NCBI GenBank assembly: GCA_016213555.1
Contig: JACRAC010000026.1
Location: 1 to 32,154, forward strand
DNA: 32,154 bases
Reading direction: 5' to 3'
DNA from: Candidatus Aenigmatarchaeota archaeon
GTDB lineage: Archaea > Aenigmatarchaeota > Aenigmatarchaeia > GW2011-AR5 > JACRAC01
Shown: piece by piece, positions 15,462-22,909 of the stretch
How positions within the stretch are numbered: position 1 is the first letter of the stretch
Layout of the letters: every line of letters begins with the position of its first letter
Translations under genes and position numbers: made by a program
The notes under the pieces: generated by a model
Databases searched by the model: none
What the model was told of the DNA's origin: nothing
The model's input: the letters and a program-made list of their open reading frames with translations, nothing else

Positions 15462-16106
15462 ATGAGTGACTATAAAGTCTTGGCTTTTATAGGCCAACAT
15501 ATAGGAGAAGATATTGTATGGCTTAGAGCTACTCAAAACTACAACTCAGTTTACCCAAATGACAATATTCATTTCCATACAATGACTAATAGGTCAGCTT
15601 CTGGAATAGCATGGAATCTAGGATATGCTTATAACTATGGAGCTGAAGATGATGATCAAATTAGTGAAATTGAACAAGTTGTAGAACAAATAAGACCTGA
15701 ATTAGTTCTAGATCTTCATACAGAACAGTTTAGAGATTACAACAAACCATCTTCTATTTATGTGATTCCTTCAGCTATAGGACCTATCGAAGAATTAATT
15801 AAAAACTGCCCAAATTATAATTCCATAGCAATGACTACAAACGAAACTACAACATTAGGATGGGGAATGCAAAGATTTCCAGAAATAAAATCATATGTAA
15901 TAGAATTTTGTTTTGGAGGATTAGAACCAACAGAAGATAACATAAGAGTTATTAGAAATAATTATAAAAGAAATGAACGTGCACAAAAAGATATAGAAGC
16001 TTTTAGAAAACAAATTTTTGAACATCCTGAATTTGAAAATGATGTGATAACTGCAAGAGACTTTATTCATTTCTTATATGAATTAAATAACCCTAACAAA
16101 GCTTGA
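15462..16106 (+). CDS. Aspartoacylase/succinylglutamate-desuccinylase-like zinc hydrolase (M14-type)
   Basis: 214 residues from ATG 15462. A longer frame back to TTG 15417 would overlap the Lrp gene and adds a non-typical N-terminus. Zinc ligands of the AstE/AspA family are visible: H13 and E16 in FIGQHIGED (family pattern HxxE) and H86 in LVLDLHTEQ. The likely catalytic glutamate is in SYVIEFCFGG (about 160). The protein is shorter than the ~300-residue enzymes and contains only the catalytic core. The reaction would be hydrolysis of an amide or peptide bond at a carboxylate-containing substrate; the substrate is unknown. It lies 34 bases after the Lrp gene and may be co-transcribed with it. 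The family call rests on motif spacing only. Confidence 0.66.
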   Translation: MSDYKVLAFIGQHIGEDIVWLRATQNYNSVYPNDNIHFHTMTNRSASGIAWNLGYAYNYGAEDDDQISEIEQVVEQIRPELVLDLHTEQFRDYNKPSSIYVIPSAIGPIEELIKNCPNYNSIAMTTNETTTLGWGMQRFPEIKSYVIEFCFGGLEPTEDNIRVIRNNYKRNERAQKDIEAFRKQIFEHPEFENDVITARDFIHFLYELNNPNKA

Positions 16107-16135
16107 TTTAAAAATACTATTACCATAATAATTCT

Positions 16136-16699
16136 ATGAGAGACAAAGATTCAGAAACATTAATATTAGTCGATGATGAAGGAAATAAAATAGGTCATGA
16201 AAATAGAGTTGTCTGTCATACTGGAAAAGGCAAAAGACATTTGGCATTTGTAGTTCTTCTTACAACCAGAAATCAATTTCTTATCCAGAAAAGAAAACAC
16301 AAAATATTTGATGGTTTATGGGATGTTTCGTGCACAAGTCATCCTATTGCTCTAGAGTTAGAGAAAGGATTAGCTACAATATATGAAGATGAAACAACAG
16401 AAGAAGCTGCACAAAAATGCATGAAATATGAACTTGGCGTAACTACACATTTAAAAAAAATAGGAGCTTTTAACTATTTTGCTCAAGATGGAGACCATTG
16501 CGAAAACGAACATTGTGTAGTGTTAATAGGAAATATAAAAGATGACCCAGAACCAAATCCAGAAGAGATATACGAAATAGATTATATTTCACTAGTAGAT
16601 ATTGTATATAGAATAGAATCCAATCCAGAAGAATTTACCCCATGGCTAAAACATACTGTAGATCTTTTAAAACAAAATGTCAGCCATCTAGGAAGCTAA
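16136..16699 (+). CDS. Type 1 isopentenyl-diphosphate isomerase-like Nudix protein
   Basis: 187 residues. Metal-ligand and active-site motifs of type 1 IDI appear in order: CHTGKGKRH (H28, H35), LWDVSCTSHP (61-70, H69), ENEHC (E123, E125) and FTPWLKH (W170, equivalent to E. coli W161). IDI interconverts IPP and DMAPP for archaeal lipid side chains. One key difference is visible: the catalytic cysteine normally sits two residues before the histidine (CSHP or CGHP), but here that position is Thr67 and the cysteine is at 66. The protein may use the shifted cysteine or may have another Nudix activity. TTTAAAAATAC, about 24 bases before the ATG, predicts a leaderless mRNA. It overlaps the convergent VOC gene by 4 bases. 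Confidence 0.75.
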   Translation: MRDKDSETLILVDDEGNKIGHENRVVCHTGKGKRHLAFVVLLTTRNQFLIQKRKHKIFDGLWDVSCTSHPIALELEKGLATIYEDETTEEAAQKCMKYELGVTTHLKKIGAFNYFAQDGDHCENEHCVVLIGNIKDDPEPNPEEIYEIDYISLVDIVYRIESNPEEFTPWLKHTVDLLKQNVSHLGS

Positions 16700-17082
16700 T
16701 TCTTCTTAATATTTTCCCAAAGACCCATGACATTTCCTTCACAATCTCTGAACGTTGCATAAAATCCCATTCCACCAATCTCTTGTTTAGGAACAAATAC
16801 ACTTCCGCCAGCCTTTTGAATGTCTTTCAAACTTTGATCAATAGACTCTACATCTATTACAAGTACAGGATGTTGAGCTGAAGTACCGCCTCTTTTAAAA
16901 ATACCACCATTAATAGCGCCAACTTCTTTAGGTATCATCTTAGAATCAACTTCTACAGTTCTAGCAATCCAATATTGCATATTTTGAACAGGTTCTATAT
17001 TCCATCCAAATAACTTATTATAAAAATTTCCTGCCCTAACTGGATCATCTGCAGGAATTTCAAAATGAACTACTTTTCCCAT
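16696..17082 (-). CDS. VOC (glyoxalase/bleomycin-resistance-like) family protein
   Basis: 128 residues from ATG 17082. The GTG at 17091 lies within the Shine-Dalgarno GGTGG (17092-17088), so the ATG six bases downstream is the better start. Two beta-alpha-beta-beta-beta halves are seen: HFEIPADDPVRAGNFYNKLFGWNIEP (5-30, read in parts) and VLVIDVESIDQSLKDIQKAGG followed by FYATFRDCEGNVMGLWE. The D-P-x-R-A-x-x-F-Y and F-x-D-x-x-G-N patterns are typical of the 'predicted enzyme related to lactoylglutathione lyase' group. The metal ligands H6, Q/H in the middle strand and E122-type residues could form a divalent metal site. The substrate is unknown. Its 5' leader is unusual (see 17078-17156). Confidence 0.85.
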   Translation of the reverse strand: MGKVVHFEIPADDPVRAGNFYNKLFGWNIEPVQNMQYWIARTVEVDSKMIPKEVGAINGGIFKRGGTSAQHPVLVIDVESIDQSLKDIQKAGGSVFVPKQEIGGMGFYATFRDCEGNVMGLWENIKKN

Positions 17083-17156
17083 TTCAACCACCTATTATTT
17101 TTATGGTGATTGAAATCCAGAAAGAATTTTTAATTCTTTTAAGGATTTTAACCACC
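17078..17156 (-). promoter_or_regulatory. Candidate RNA switch: two mutually exclusive hairpins over the VOC start
   Basis: Reading the minus-strand RNA, three elements follow each other. Element 1 is GGTGGTTAAAATCC (17156-17143), element 2 is GGATTTCAATCACC (17118-17105) and element 3 is GGTGGTTGAAATGG (17092-17079); element 3 holds the Shine-Dalgarno and the ATG. Elements 1 and 2 can pair over 13 of 14 positions, plus an inner 8-bp stem (AAAGAATT/AATTCTTT, 3-base loop). Elements 2 and 3 can pair over 12 continuous positions (one G-U) with a 12-base loop, which would hide the ribosome-binding site. Only one pairing can exist at a time. A TATA box (CTATAAATG, 17192-17184) predicts a transcript starting near 17160, just before element 1. 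The pairings are seen; switching is inferred. The same repeats could be DNA operators instead. Confidence 0.6.
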
Positions 17157-17183
17157 TTATAATTAATAGTTTAATTCTAAAAC

Positions 17184-17192
17184 ATTTATAGA
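17184..17192 (-). promoter_or_regulatory. TATA box for the VOC gene
   Basis: CTATAAATG on the minus strand, centred near 17187, predicts a start near 17160 and a 5' leader of about 78 bases, long for this window. TTTTAATATATATT at about 17215-17202 is an alternative. Confidence 0.5.
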
Positions 17193-17219
17193 CAATCTAA
17201 GAAATATATATTAAAACAA

Positions 17220-18251
17220 CTAACAATATTCTGTACGAGTAGTATCTTCAGAATCTCCCCTATCTGCGGTGTCATATTCTTCTCTTCTAGTTTCAATGAC
17301 CTCTTGTCTTTTCTTAGGAACGCCATTGCCAGGAACACCTCCTAATCTAGCATAAGGAGCAAGTCTTACTTCTATCAGCTGAGGTTTTCTAGAAATCTTA
17401 ATAGATTTACCAACAGGCTCTATAACTAAAGGATAACTAGGATTTCCATTGAGTAATCCTTTTCTTAAAAAATCCGTATATCTAGTTATCTCAGATCCCT
17501 TAACATCTCGTTTATTTTGAGTAGAAAGTTTTACTTCTATTACATCGCCTAAATCAAGTCCTTTTAAAATTGCTTCTTGCAAACGTGCATAATCATGTGA
17601 CTCATACAAATCTCCAAGAACTGCGGTCAAAGCAGTTGATTGATTGCTGACATCTTTATTTTTATCAAGATTATAGCTAACAGGTTTACTTTTACTAACT
17701 GGATGAAAAATAAATGTTCCATTATCTCTAGTTGAAGAAAATCCATAACATTCAAATAAATCATTGGCATCAGCAAATAAAGATTCTAAATCTTTTAACA
17801 TAGAACTTCCAGAAGTATCTATCTTTATAGAGTATCTTTGTTTTAATCCAGCTAACACACTTTCTAAAAACTTTTGATATAGTTCAGGTGCTTGTTGAAC
17901 ATATAAATTATCTAAAGGCTCCTGATCATCTAGACTAAGTCTTTCTCTAAAAAGACCTAACCTAGAATTATCTTTAGGGCGTCCGTCTACTCTAAGACTA
18001 GCTAATCTAGATTCCATTGAAGAAACGTATTCACGATCTCGTGGTTCTTTAGTATAAGCAACTCCATTTCTTCTAGAAAGTTCTTGATATCCTCTACCAT
18101 AATCGCCATTATCTGGCAAATACCCTGTGTGGATATCTGGTCTAGAAATTGCTCTCCTTTCTACATCTAGTTGATCTACATCAGTATCCCAAACAACACG
18201 ATTACCAGATAAAGGTACACTACCCATTGATCCAAAAACAAGTCTTTTCAT
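17220..18251 (-). CDS. Hypothetical protein, Arg/Asp-rich, unknown
   Basis: 343 residues, not recognised. The first ~120 residues are polar and rich in Arg and Asp (DVERRAISRPDIH, EYVSSMESRLASLRVDGRP), probably disordered. The middle (about 125-245) looks like a folded alpha/beta domain: a long helix (ELYQKFLESVLAGLKQRY), strands IKIDTSG and GTFIFHP, and a helix KSTALTAVLGDLYE-type region. A beta stretch follows (DVIEVKLSTQ, YPLVIEPVGKSIKIS). The tail (about 315-343) is charged and ends TEYC. There is no signal peptide or membrane segment. Start ATG 18251 has GGGATG upstream. Its use of Arg over Lys differs from the Lys-rich conserved genes around it and matches the unknown genes at 27808-31929. 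Confidence 0.7.
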   Translation of the reverse strand: MKRLVFGSMGSVPLSGNRVVWDTDVDQLDVERRAISRPDIHTGYLPDNGDYGRGYQELSRRNGVAYTKEPRDREYVSSMESRLASLRVDGRPKDNSRLGLFRERLSLDDQEPLDNLYVQQAPELYQKFLESVLAGLKQRYSIKIDTSGSSMLKDLESLFADANDLFECYGFSSTRDNGTFIFHPVSKSKPVSYNLDKNKDVSNQSTALTAVLGDLYESHDYARLQEAILKGLDLGDVIEVKLSTQNKRDVKGSEITRYTDFLRKGLLNGNPSYPLVIEPVGKSIKISRKPQLIEVRLAPYARLGGVPGNGVPKKRQEVIETRREEYDTADRGDSEDTTRTEYC

Positions 18252-18360
18252 TTTTCATCCCACAAAAGTTGGAAAATATTCTTTTTACTTAAATTGAAAA
18301 CTTAAATATCTGATCAATTTAAAATATTCGATTTTAACATTTTTTTCTCTCAAAAAACCT

Positions 18361-18415
18361 TTTTATACCTTTTTAACACTAATTCACTATGGTGAATGAA
18401 TTAGCTATAGTGAAT
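18361..18415 (+). promoter_or_regulatory. Promoter and overlapping palindromic operators on the start of the Cys-rich HTH gene
   Basis: TTTTATACC (18361-18369) is a TATA box about 26 bases before the ATG, predicting a leaderless mRNA. Nested inverted repeats cover the start codon: ATTCAC (18382-18387) with GTGAAT (18392-18397); CTAATTC (18379-18385) with GAATTAG (18398-18404); and ATTCACTAT (18382-18390) with ATAGTGAAT (18407-18415). Three GTGAAT half-sites are thus packed in about 35 bases. This is strong evidence for an operator, most simply for the encoded HTH protein acting on its own gene. Confidence 0.72.
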
Positions 18416-18808
18416 AATACTTCTATATTAAAAATAGGTCATGAAGTGCTTCAGCCACAAGAAGTTGAGGTATTTTACATAATTCCTACTATTCGAAGCT
18501 CTTTAACAAGATATCTTAAAGATAGAGGATTAAGCCAAAAAGACATAGCAAAGATTTTAGGAATAAGAGAATCAACAGTTAGCCAATATGTCAGTTCAAA
18601 AAGGGCCTCAAAAATCAAATTTAGTGAAAACGTAGAAGAAAAGATAAAAGAATCTTCTAAAAATATAAACTCAAAACTTGATGTAATTAGAGAAACTCAA
18701 AAATTACTAAGATTCATAAGAAACTCAGGAGAGATTTGCAACATACATAAAAAATTATGCGGTCTTCCTGGAGACTGTGCTATTGAGAAAATGGGATGTT
18801 CAATATAG
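18389..18808 (+). CDS. XRE-type HTH regulator with C-terminal cysteine cluster, probable sensor for the suf genes
   Basis: 139 residues. A helix-turn-helix occupies about 36-72 (LTRYLKDRGLSQKDIAKILG, then IRESTVSQYVSSKRA). A helical linker follows (about 80-112). The C-terminus carries four cysteines, C117, C124, C130 and C137, in CNIHKKLCGLPGDCAIEKMGC. Such a cluster can hold an Fe-S cluster or a metal ion. This layout resembles archaeal COG2522-type predicted regulators. The gene stands directly upstream of the suf operon on the same strand, so a sensor of Fe-S status, iron or oxygen is the natural inference, comparable in logic to bacterial SufR or IscR, to which it is not clearly related. 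Palindromes on its own start codon suggest autoregulation. Confidence 0.8.
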   Translation: MVNELAIVNNTSILKIGHEVLQPQEVEVFYIIPTIRSSLTRYLKDRGLSQKDIAKILGIRESTVSQYVSSKRASKIKFSENVEEKIKESSKNINSKLDVIRETQKLLRFIRNSGEICNIHKKLCGLPGDCAIEKMGCSI

Positions 18809-18822
18809 GTGATTAATTAAAA

Positions 18823-18876
18823 ATGAAGAGAAGGGTTATTATAACTTCAAAGAAGATTGATTTCTTTGGAACTTAA
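18823..18876 (+). CDS. Possible 17-codon leader ORF upstream of suf
   Basis: ATG 18823, preceded by GGTGAT at 18809-18814 (the archaeal Shine-Dalgarno consensus, spacing about 8 bases). It encodes MKRRVIITSKKIDFFGT and stops at TAA 18874-18876. It spans both arms of the inverted repeat CAAAGAA/TTCTTTG. It is too short to judge by composition; the ribosome-binding site is its main support. Confidence 0.3.
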   Translation: MKRRVIITSKKIDFFGT

Positions 18877-18903
18877 TAAAAACCTTTCTTTTGAAAAGAA
18901 AGG
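18848..18903 (+). promoter_or_regulatory. Two inverted repeats in the suf leader
   Basis: The first repeat is CAAAGAA (18848-18854) with TTCTTTG (18862-18868). The second is CCTTTCTTTT (18883-18892) with AAAAGAAAGG (18894-18903), a perfect 10-bp palindrome around a single central G. The TTTCTTT core occurs in both, so alternative pairing between them is also possible in RNA. They lie between the HTH stop and the small ORF at 18911. They could be operators or RNA hairpins; the second would mask the AAGGGG before 18911. GTTATTATAAC at 18835-18845 may include the TATA box. Confidence 0.5.
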
Positions 18904-18910
18904 GGTTTAT

Positions 18911-19000
18911 ATGGCAGGATTAGATCCAAACGAAGCGTGTGAACAAGAATTTATTTATAAATTCGTAAGTGAACTAGCTGAGAGCGGAAGAGGTGTTTAA
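18911..19000 (+). CDS. 29-residue leader ORF coupled to sufB
   Basis: ATG 18911 to TAA 18998-19000. The product begins MAGLDPNEACEQEF and ends ESGRGV. Its stop is one base before the sufB ATG (19002), and the sufB Shine-Dalgarno GAGGTG lies inside its last codons: the geometry of translational coupling. Its first five residues, MAGLD, equal those of SufB with different third codon positions, which may be chance or a remnant of partial duplication. It has AAGGGG about 7 bases before its ATG. It may be a regulatory leader peptide or a tiny accessory protein. Confidence 0.5.
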   Translation: MAGLDPNEACEQEFIYKFVSELAESGRGV

Positions 19001-19001
19001 T

Positions 19002-20414
19002 ATGGCTGGTCTAGATACTATACAAGATTTTACAATAGATAGAAGTAGATATGATGATGCAAACCCAGAAGATGTTATATTCAAAGCACCAGAAGGACTA
19101 TCCGAAGAATTAGTTAGAGAGATTTCTAAGCAAAAAAACGAGCCACAATGGATGTTAGAAAAGCGGTTAAAAGCATTAGAGTGGTTTTTGAAAACGCCTA
19201 TGCCAAACTGGGGACCTAACCTAGATAAATTAAACTTAAACAAGATAAGATATTTCATAAGACCTAATGCAAAAGAAGAGAATAGATGGGAAGATGTTCC
19301 TGAAAACATCAGAAAAACATTTGAAAAAATAGGAATACCAGAAGCTGAAAGACGTGCATTAGCAGGAGCTGGTTCTCAATATGACTCTGATATGATTTAT
19401 CATAATTTGAAAAAAGAGTGGGAAGAAAAAGGAGTAATATTTGAAAATATGGATGTTGCTTTGCAAAAATATCCAGATTTAGTAAAGAAATACTTCATGA
19501 CACAATGCATTCCAATTAGCGATCATAAGTTCATAATGCTGCATGCAGCAGTATGGTCAGGAGGAACATTTATCTATGTACCAGAAGGAGTAAAAGTAAC
19601 TCTTCCTTTACAAGCATACTTTAGAATGAACTCAGAACAAGGAGGTCAATTCGAACATACTCTAATAATAGCAGACAAAGGATCAGAAATACAATACATA
19701 GAAGGATGTTCTGCACCACGTTTCGAACAATCTGCATTGCATGCAGGATGTGTAGAAGTTTTTGTGCATGAAGGAGCTAAAGTTAGATATAGTTCTGTAG
19801 AAAATTGGAGTAAGAATACTTTTAACTTAAACACAAAAAGAGCTATAGTAGATAAAAATGGTGTTGTTGAGTGGATAAATGGTAACTTAGGTAGTGGAGT
19901 AACAATGTTGTATCCATCTTCTATATTAAGAGGAGAAGGAGCTCGTTCAGACAGTTTAGGAATTGCATTTGCAGGACCTGATCAAAATCAAGACACTGGT
20001 TCTAAAGTTATACATGCAGCACCAAACACATGTTCAACAATAAAAGCAAAAAGCATAAGCAAAGGTGGTGGCATTTCCTCTTACAGAGGATATCTAAAAG
20101 TTACAAAAAATGCTACTAACATAAAATCTTCTGTAACTTGCGACGCTCTTTTGATAGACGACAAATCTGTCTCTAATACATATCCTTACATGAAAATAGA
20201 ATCAAATAAAGTAGACATAGCACATGAAGCAAAAGTAGGAAAAATAGGAGAAGATGAAATATTTTACCTTATGAGCAGAGGACTAACAGAAGAACAGGCT
20301 ATAAAATTAATAGTTGCAGGATTTATGGAAGAAGTTGTAAAACAACTTCCATTAGAATATGCAGTTGAACTAAATAAACTAATAGAACTTGAAATGGAAG
20401 GCTCTGTAGGTTAA
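19002..20414 (+). CDS. sufB: Fe-S cluster assembly scaffold SufB
   Basis: 470 residues from ATG 19002, seven bases after GAGGTG; a GTG at 18993 is inside that Shine-Dalgarno. SufB is the scaffold of the SufBC2D complex on which sulfur and iron are assembled. The family start (SEELVREISKQKNEPQWMLE), the beta-helix core, and the C-terminal signature are all present: Cys380 in SVTCDALLIDDKS (E. coli C405) and Glu409 in DIAHEAKVGKIGEDE (E. coli E434), followed by YLMSRGLTEEQA. First full-length gene of the suf operon; six bases separate its stop from the longest possible sufD frame. No FeoA, heme or other additional domain is seen. Confidence 0.96.
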   Translation: MAGLDTIQDFTIDRSRYDDANPEDVIFKAPEGLSEELVREISKQKNEPQWMLEKRLKALEWFLKTPMPNWGPNLDKLNLNKIRYFIRPNAKEENRWEDVPENIRKTFEKIGIPEAERRALAGAGSQYDSDMIYHNLKKEWEEKGVIFENMDVALQKYPDLVKKYFMTQCIPISDHKFIMLHAAVWSGGTFIYVPEGVKVTLPLQAYFRMNSEQGGQFEHTLIIADKGSEIQYIEGCSAPRFEQSALHAGCVEVFVHEGAKVRYSSVENWSKNTFNLNTKRAIVDKNGVVEWINGNLGSGVTMLYPSSILRGEGARSDSLGIAFAGPDQNQDTGSKVIHAAPNTCSTIKAKSISKGGGISSYRGYLKVTKNATNIKSSVTCDALLIDDKSVSNTYPYMKIESNKVDIAHEAKVGKIGEDEIFYLMSRGLTEEQAIKLIVAGFMEEVVKQLPLEYAVELNKLIELEMEGSVG

Positions 20415-20429
20415 TTTCTCGTGATACAT

Positions 20430-21623
20430 ATGTTAAATAAAGAACTTGTTACGCAACTTTCTTCAAAGAATGAAGAACCTAACTGGATTTTAGAAAAAAG
20501 GTTAGAAGCTTATGAAAAATACACTAAATTATCAACACCATTATTCAAATATGGAATAGGTATTTTCCTTGAAACCACAGAGTTAGATCTAGAAAACATA
20601 GATCCTATAGAAGAAAATTCTCTTGTTATAACGTGTGAAGATAAAGAAGTGGAAATTCTAACTCTTAAAGATGCATTGAAAAAACATGAAAGTATAATAA
20701 AAAAATACTTTATGAATATAGAAGATGGTAAAATTTCAAGTTTGCATAAAGCATTCGTGAATAATATTAAAGTAGTAGTAATACCAGAAAATAGCTATAT
20801 AGAAAAACCGATAAACATAAAGTTTTCTTTAGATAATACAACAAGTTTAGATCAGGTATTGATAATAGCTAAACCAAATACAAAAGTAACTGTAATAGAA
20901 CATTCTTCAGGAAAACTAGAAAAAGGTTTTAGAAGTCAGGTAGTAGAAATAATAGCACAAGAAAACGCAAAAATAGAATACATATCTGTACAAAACTTTT
21001 CTCACAAGGTAAATAACTTTGCACAAAGAAAAGCTTTTGTAGAAAAAGATTCTTACGTATACTGGCTTGACTGTATACTAGGAAGTAAATTTACTCAGTC
21101 AATAACAACTACTTTTCTAAATGGTACAGGAGCTTGCAGTAAAAATCTTGGATTATTTTTAGGAGATCATAATCAAAGATATGATATTAATGTAGAAACA
21201 GTACACAATGCCTCTAAGACAAATTGTGATATGTACACAAAAGGAGTGTTAAATGATAGTGCAAAAAATGTTTATAGAGGACTTGTAAAAATCCAGCCTG
21301 ACTCATATGGTTGCAAAGGTTATCAAAAATCAGATACACTTCTTTTAGGAGAAAATACAGAAACAGACCCTGTTCCAGTATTAGAAATACATAATAATGA
21401 TGTAAAATGTGGTCATGGTGCTACAGTAGGCCAGATCGATAAAGAAAAAATATTTTACATGATGTCTCGTGGCCTATCAGAGCAAGAAGCAATAGAAACC
21501 ATAATAAAAGGGTTTTTTGACCCAGTATTAAACCAACTTTCTGAAGATCTATCAGAAGAGCTTAGGCAAGCTATAAACAAGAGAGTTGAAAAAGGGCTAA
21601 AAGGTGTTATGATAAATGCATAA
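20430..21623 (+). CDS. sufD: Fe-S cluster assembly protein SufD
   Basis: 397 residues from ATG 20430; GTGAT four bases upstream makes it better than the GTG at 20421. It is a SufB paralogue with the same beta-helix core, but with the SufD-type end: LEIHNNDVKCGHGATVGQID, where the histidine in CGHGA corresponds to the conserved SufD His needed for iron/cluster formation. YMMSRGLSEQEA follows. It carries its own N-terminal NEEPNWILEKRLEAYEKY, the helix shared with SufB. It partners SufB and SufC in the assembly complex. The 3' end overlaps sufS by 8 bases, so the genes are translationally coupled. Confidence 0.92.
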   Translation: MLNKELVTQLSSKNEEPNWILEKRLEAYEKYTKLSTPLFKYGIGIFLETTELDLENIDPIEENSLVITCEDKEVEILTLKDALKKHESIIKKYFMNIEDGKISSLHKAFVNNIKVVVIPENSYIEKPINIKFSLDNTTSLDQVLIIAKPNTKVTVIEHSSGKLEKGFRSQVVEIIAQENAKIEYISVQNFSHKVNNFAQRKAFVEKDSYVYWLDCILGSKFTQSITTTFLNGTGACSKNLGLFLGDHNQRYDINVETVHNASKTNCDMYTKGVLNDSAKNVYRGLVKIQPDSYGCKGYQKSDTLLLGENTETDPVPVLEIHNNDVKCGHGATVGQIDKEKIFYMMSRGLSEQEAIETIIKGFFDPVLNQLSEDLSEELRQAINKRVEKGLKGVMINA

Positions 21624-22863
21624 AACAAAAATAATCTTAGACATTGATAGAATTAAGAAAGATTTCCCTATATTTTCTCAGAAAATAAATGGACATTCTT
21701 TAGTATATTTAGATTCAGCAGCAACAGCTCAAAAACCATCTCTAGTAATAGAAGAAACTACAAGATTTTATACAGAATATAATTCTAACATACATAGAGG
21801 AGCTCATAAATTAGGTGAGTTAGCGACAATAGCATATGAAGAAGCCCATGAAAAAATAGCCAAATTTCTTGGAGCTGATATAGAAGAAATAATATTTACA
21901 GCAGGAACAACAGAATCCCTGAATTTAGTAGCATATTCATTAGTTAAAACTCTGAAACAAGGCGACAAAATAGTTTTGACAGAAATGGAACATCATAGCA
22001 ACATAGTTCCATGGCAGCAACTGGCAAAACAATACGGAGTCAACATAGAATATATAAAAGTAAAAGATTTTCAATTAGATATAGAACATGCAAAGAAAAT
22101 AATAGACAGTAAAACAAAAATAGTCTCTGTGATGCATGCATCTAATGTACTTGGTACAATAAATCCCATTAAGGAATTGGCAAAAATAACTCATGATATA
22201 GGAGCTTTATTTGTAGTAGACGCTGCACACAGTGCACCTAACATGAAAATAAATGTTAAAGACATAGACTGTGATTTTCTAGCGTTTTCAGGGCATAAAA
22301 TATGTGGACCTACTGGAATAGGAGTTTTATACGGAAAAAAACATCTATTAGATAAAATGTCTCCATTCTTGTATGGAGGACATATGATTTCTGAAGTAAC
22401 TTTAAAAGATACAACCTTTGCTGATGTGCCATCAAAGTTTGAATCAGGAACATCAAATATAGCAGGTGCAATAGGATTAGGATACGCTATTGACTACATA
22501 AACAAAATAGGCCTTGAAAACATTCATTATTATGAAACCGAATTAGCAAAATACGCTATTGAGACGCTTAAAAAAATAGTAGGTGTTAAAATTTATGGAC
22601 CTGATGAAAATAGAACAGGAGTTATATCGTTTAACATATCAGGGATACATGCTCATGATGTTGCAACAATCCTAGACAGAGAAGGCATTGCAATAAGATC
22701 CGGCAACCACTGCGCAATGCCTCTTATGAATGCGCTAGGAATAAATGCCTGCAACAGAGCTAGTATATACTTTTATAACACTTTCGATGATATAGACAAC
22801 TTAGTAGAAGCTATAAAGAAAGCTAAAAAAATATTCAAAGTGACAAATGAAACTAGTGAATAA
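21616..22863 (+). CDS. sufS: Cysteine desulfurase SufS
   Basis: 415 residues, standard length. This PLP enzyme removes sulfur from cysteine to give alanine and an enzyme persulfide. Visible features: YLDSAATAQKP at 31-41, TEMEHHSNIVPWQ (122-134), the PLP aspartate in VVDAAHS (200-206), the PLP lysine K228 in FSGHKICGPTG, and the catalytic cysteine C366 in RSGNHCAMPLM. The group II (SufS/CsdA) motif RxGxHCA is intact. Start ATG 21616 overlaps the sufD end, with GGTG upstream. It supplies sulfur to SufU and possibly to ThiI and the rhodanese encoded nearby. Confidence 0.96.
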   Translation: MHKTKIILDIDRIKKDFPIFSQKINGHSLVYLDSAATAQKPSLVIEETTRFYTEYNSNIHRGAHKLGELATIAYEEAHEKIAKFLGADIEEIIFTAGTTESLNLVAYSLVKTLKQGDKIVLTEMEHHSNIVPWQQLAKQYGVNIEYIKVKDFQLDIEHAKKIIDSKTKIVSVMHASNVLGTINPIKELAKITHDIGALFVVDAAHSAPNMKINVKDIDCDFLAFSGHKICGPTGIGVLYGKKHLLDKMSPFLYGGHMISEVTLKDTTFADVPSKFESGTSNIAGAIGLGYAIDYINKIGLENIHYYETELAKYAIETLKKIVGVKIYGPDENRTGVISFNISGIHAHDVATILDREGIAIRSGNHCAMPLMNALGINACNRASIYFYNTFDDIDNLVEAIKKAKKIFKVTNETSE

Positions 22864-22909
22864 GAATTTATTCGTAGATAAACGTGTTGAATGCGTCAGG
22901 TGATAATTA

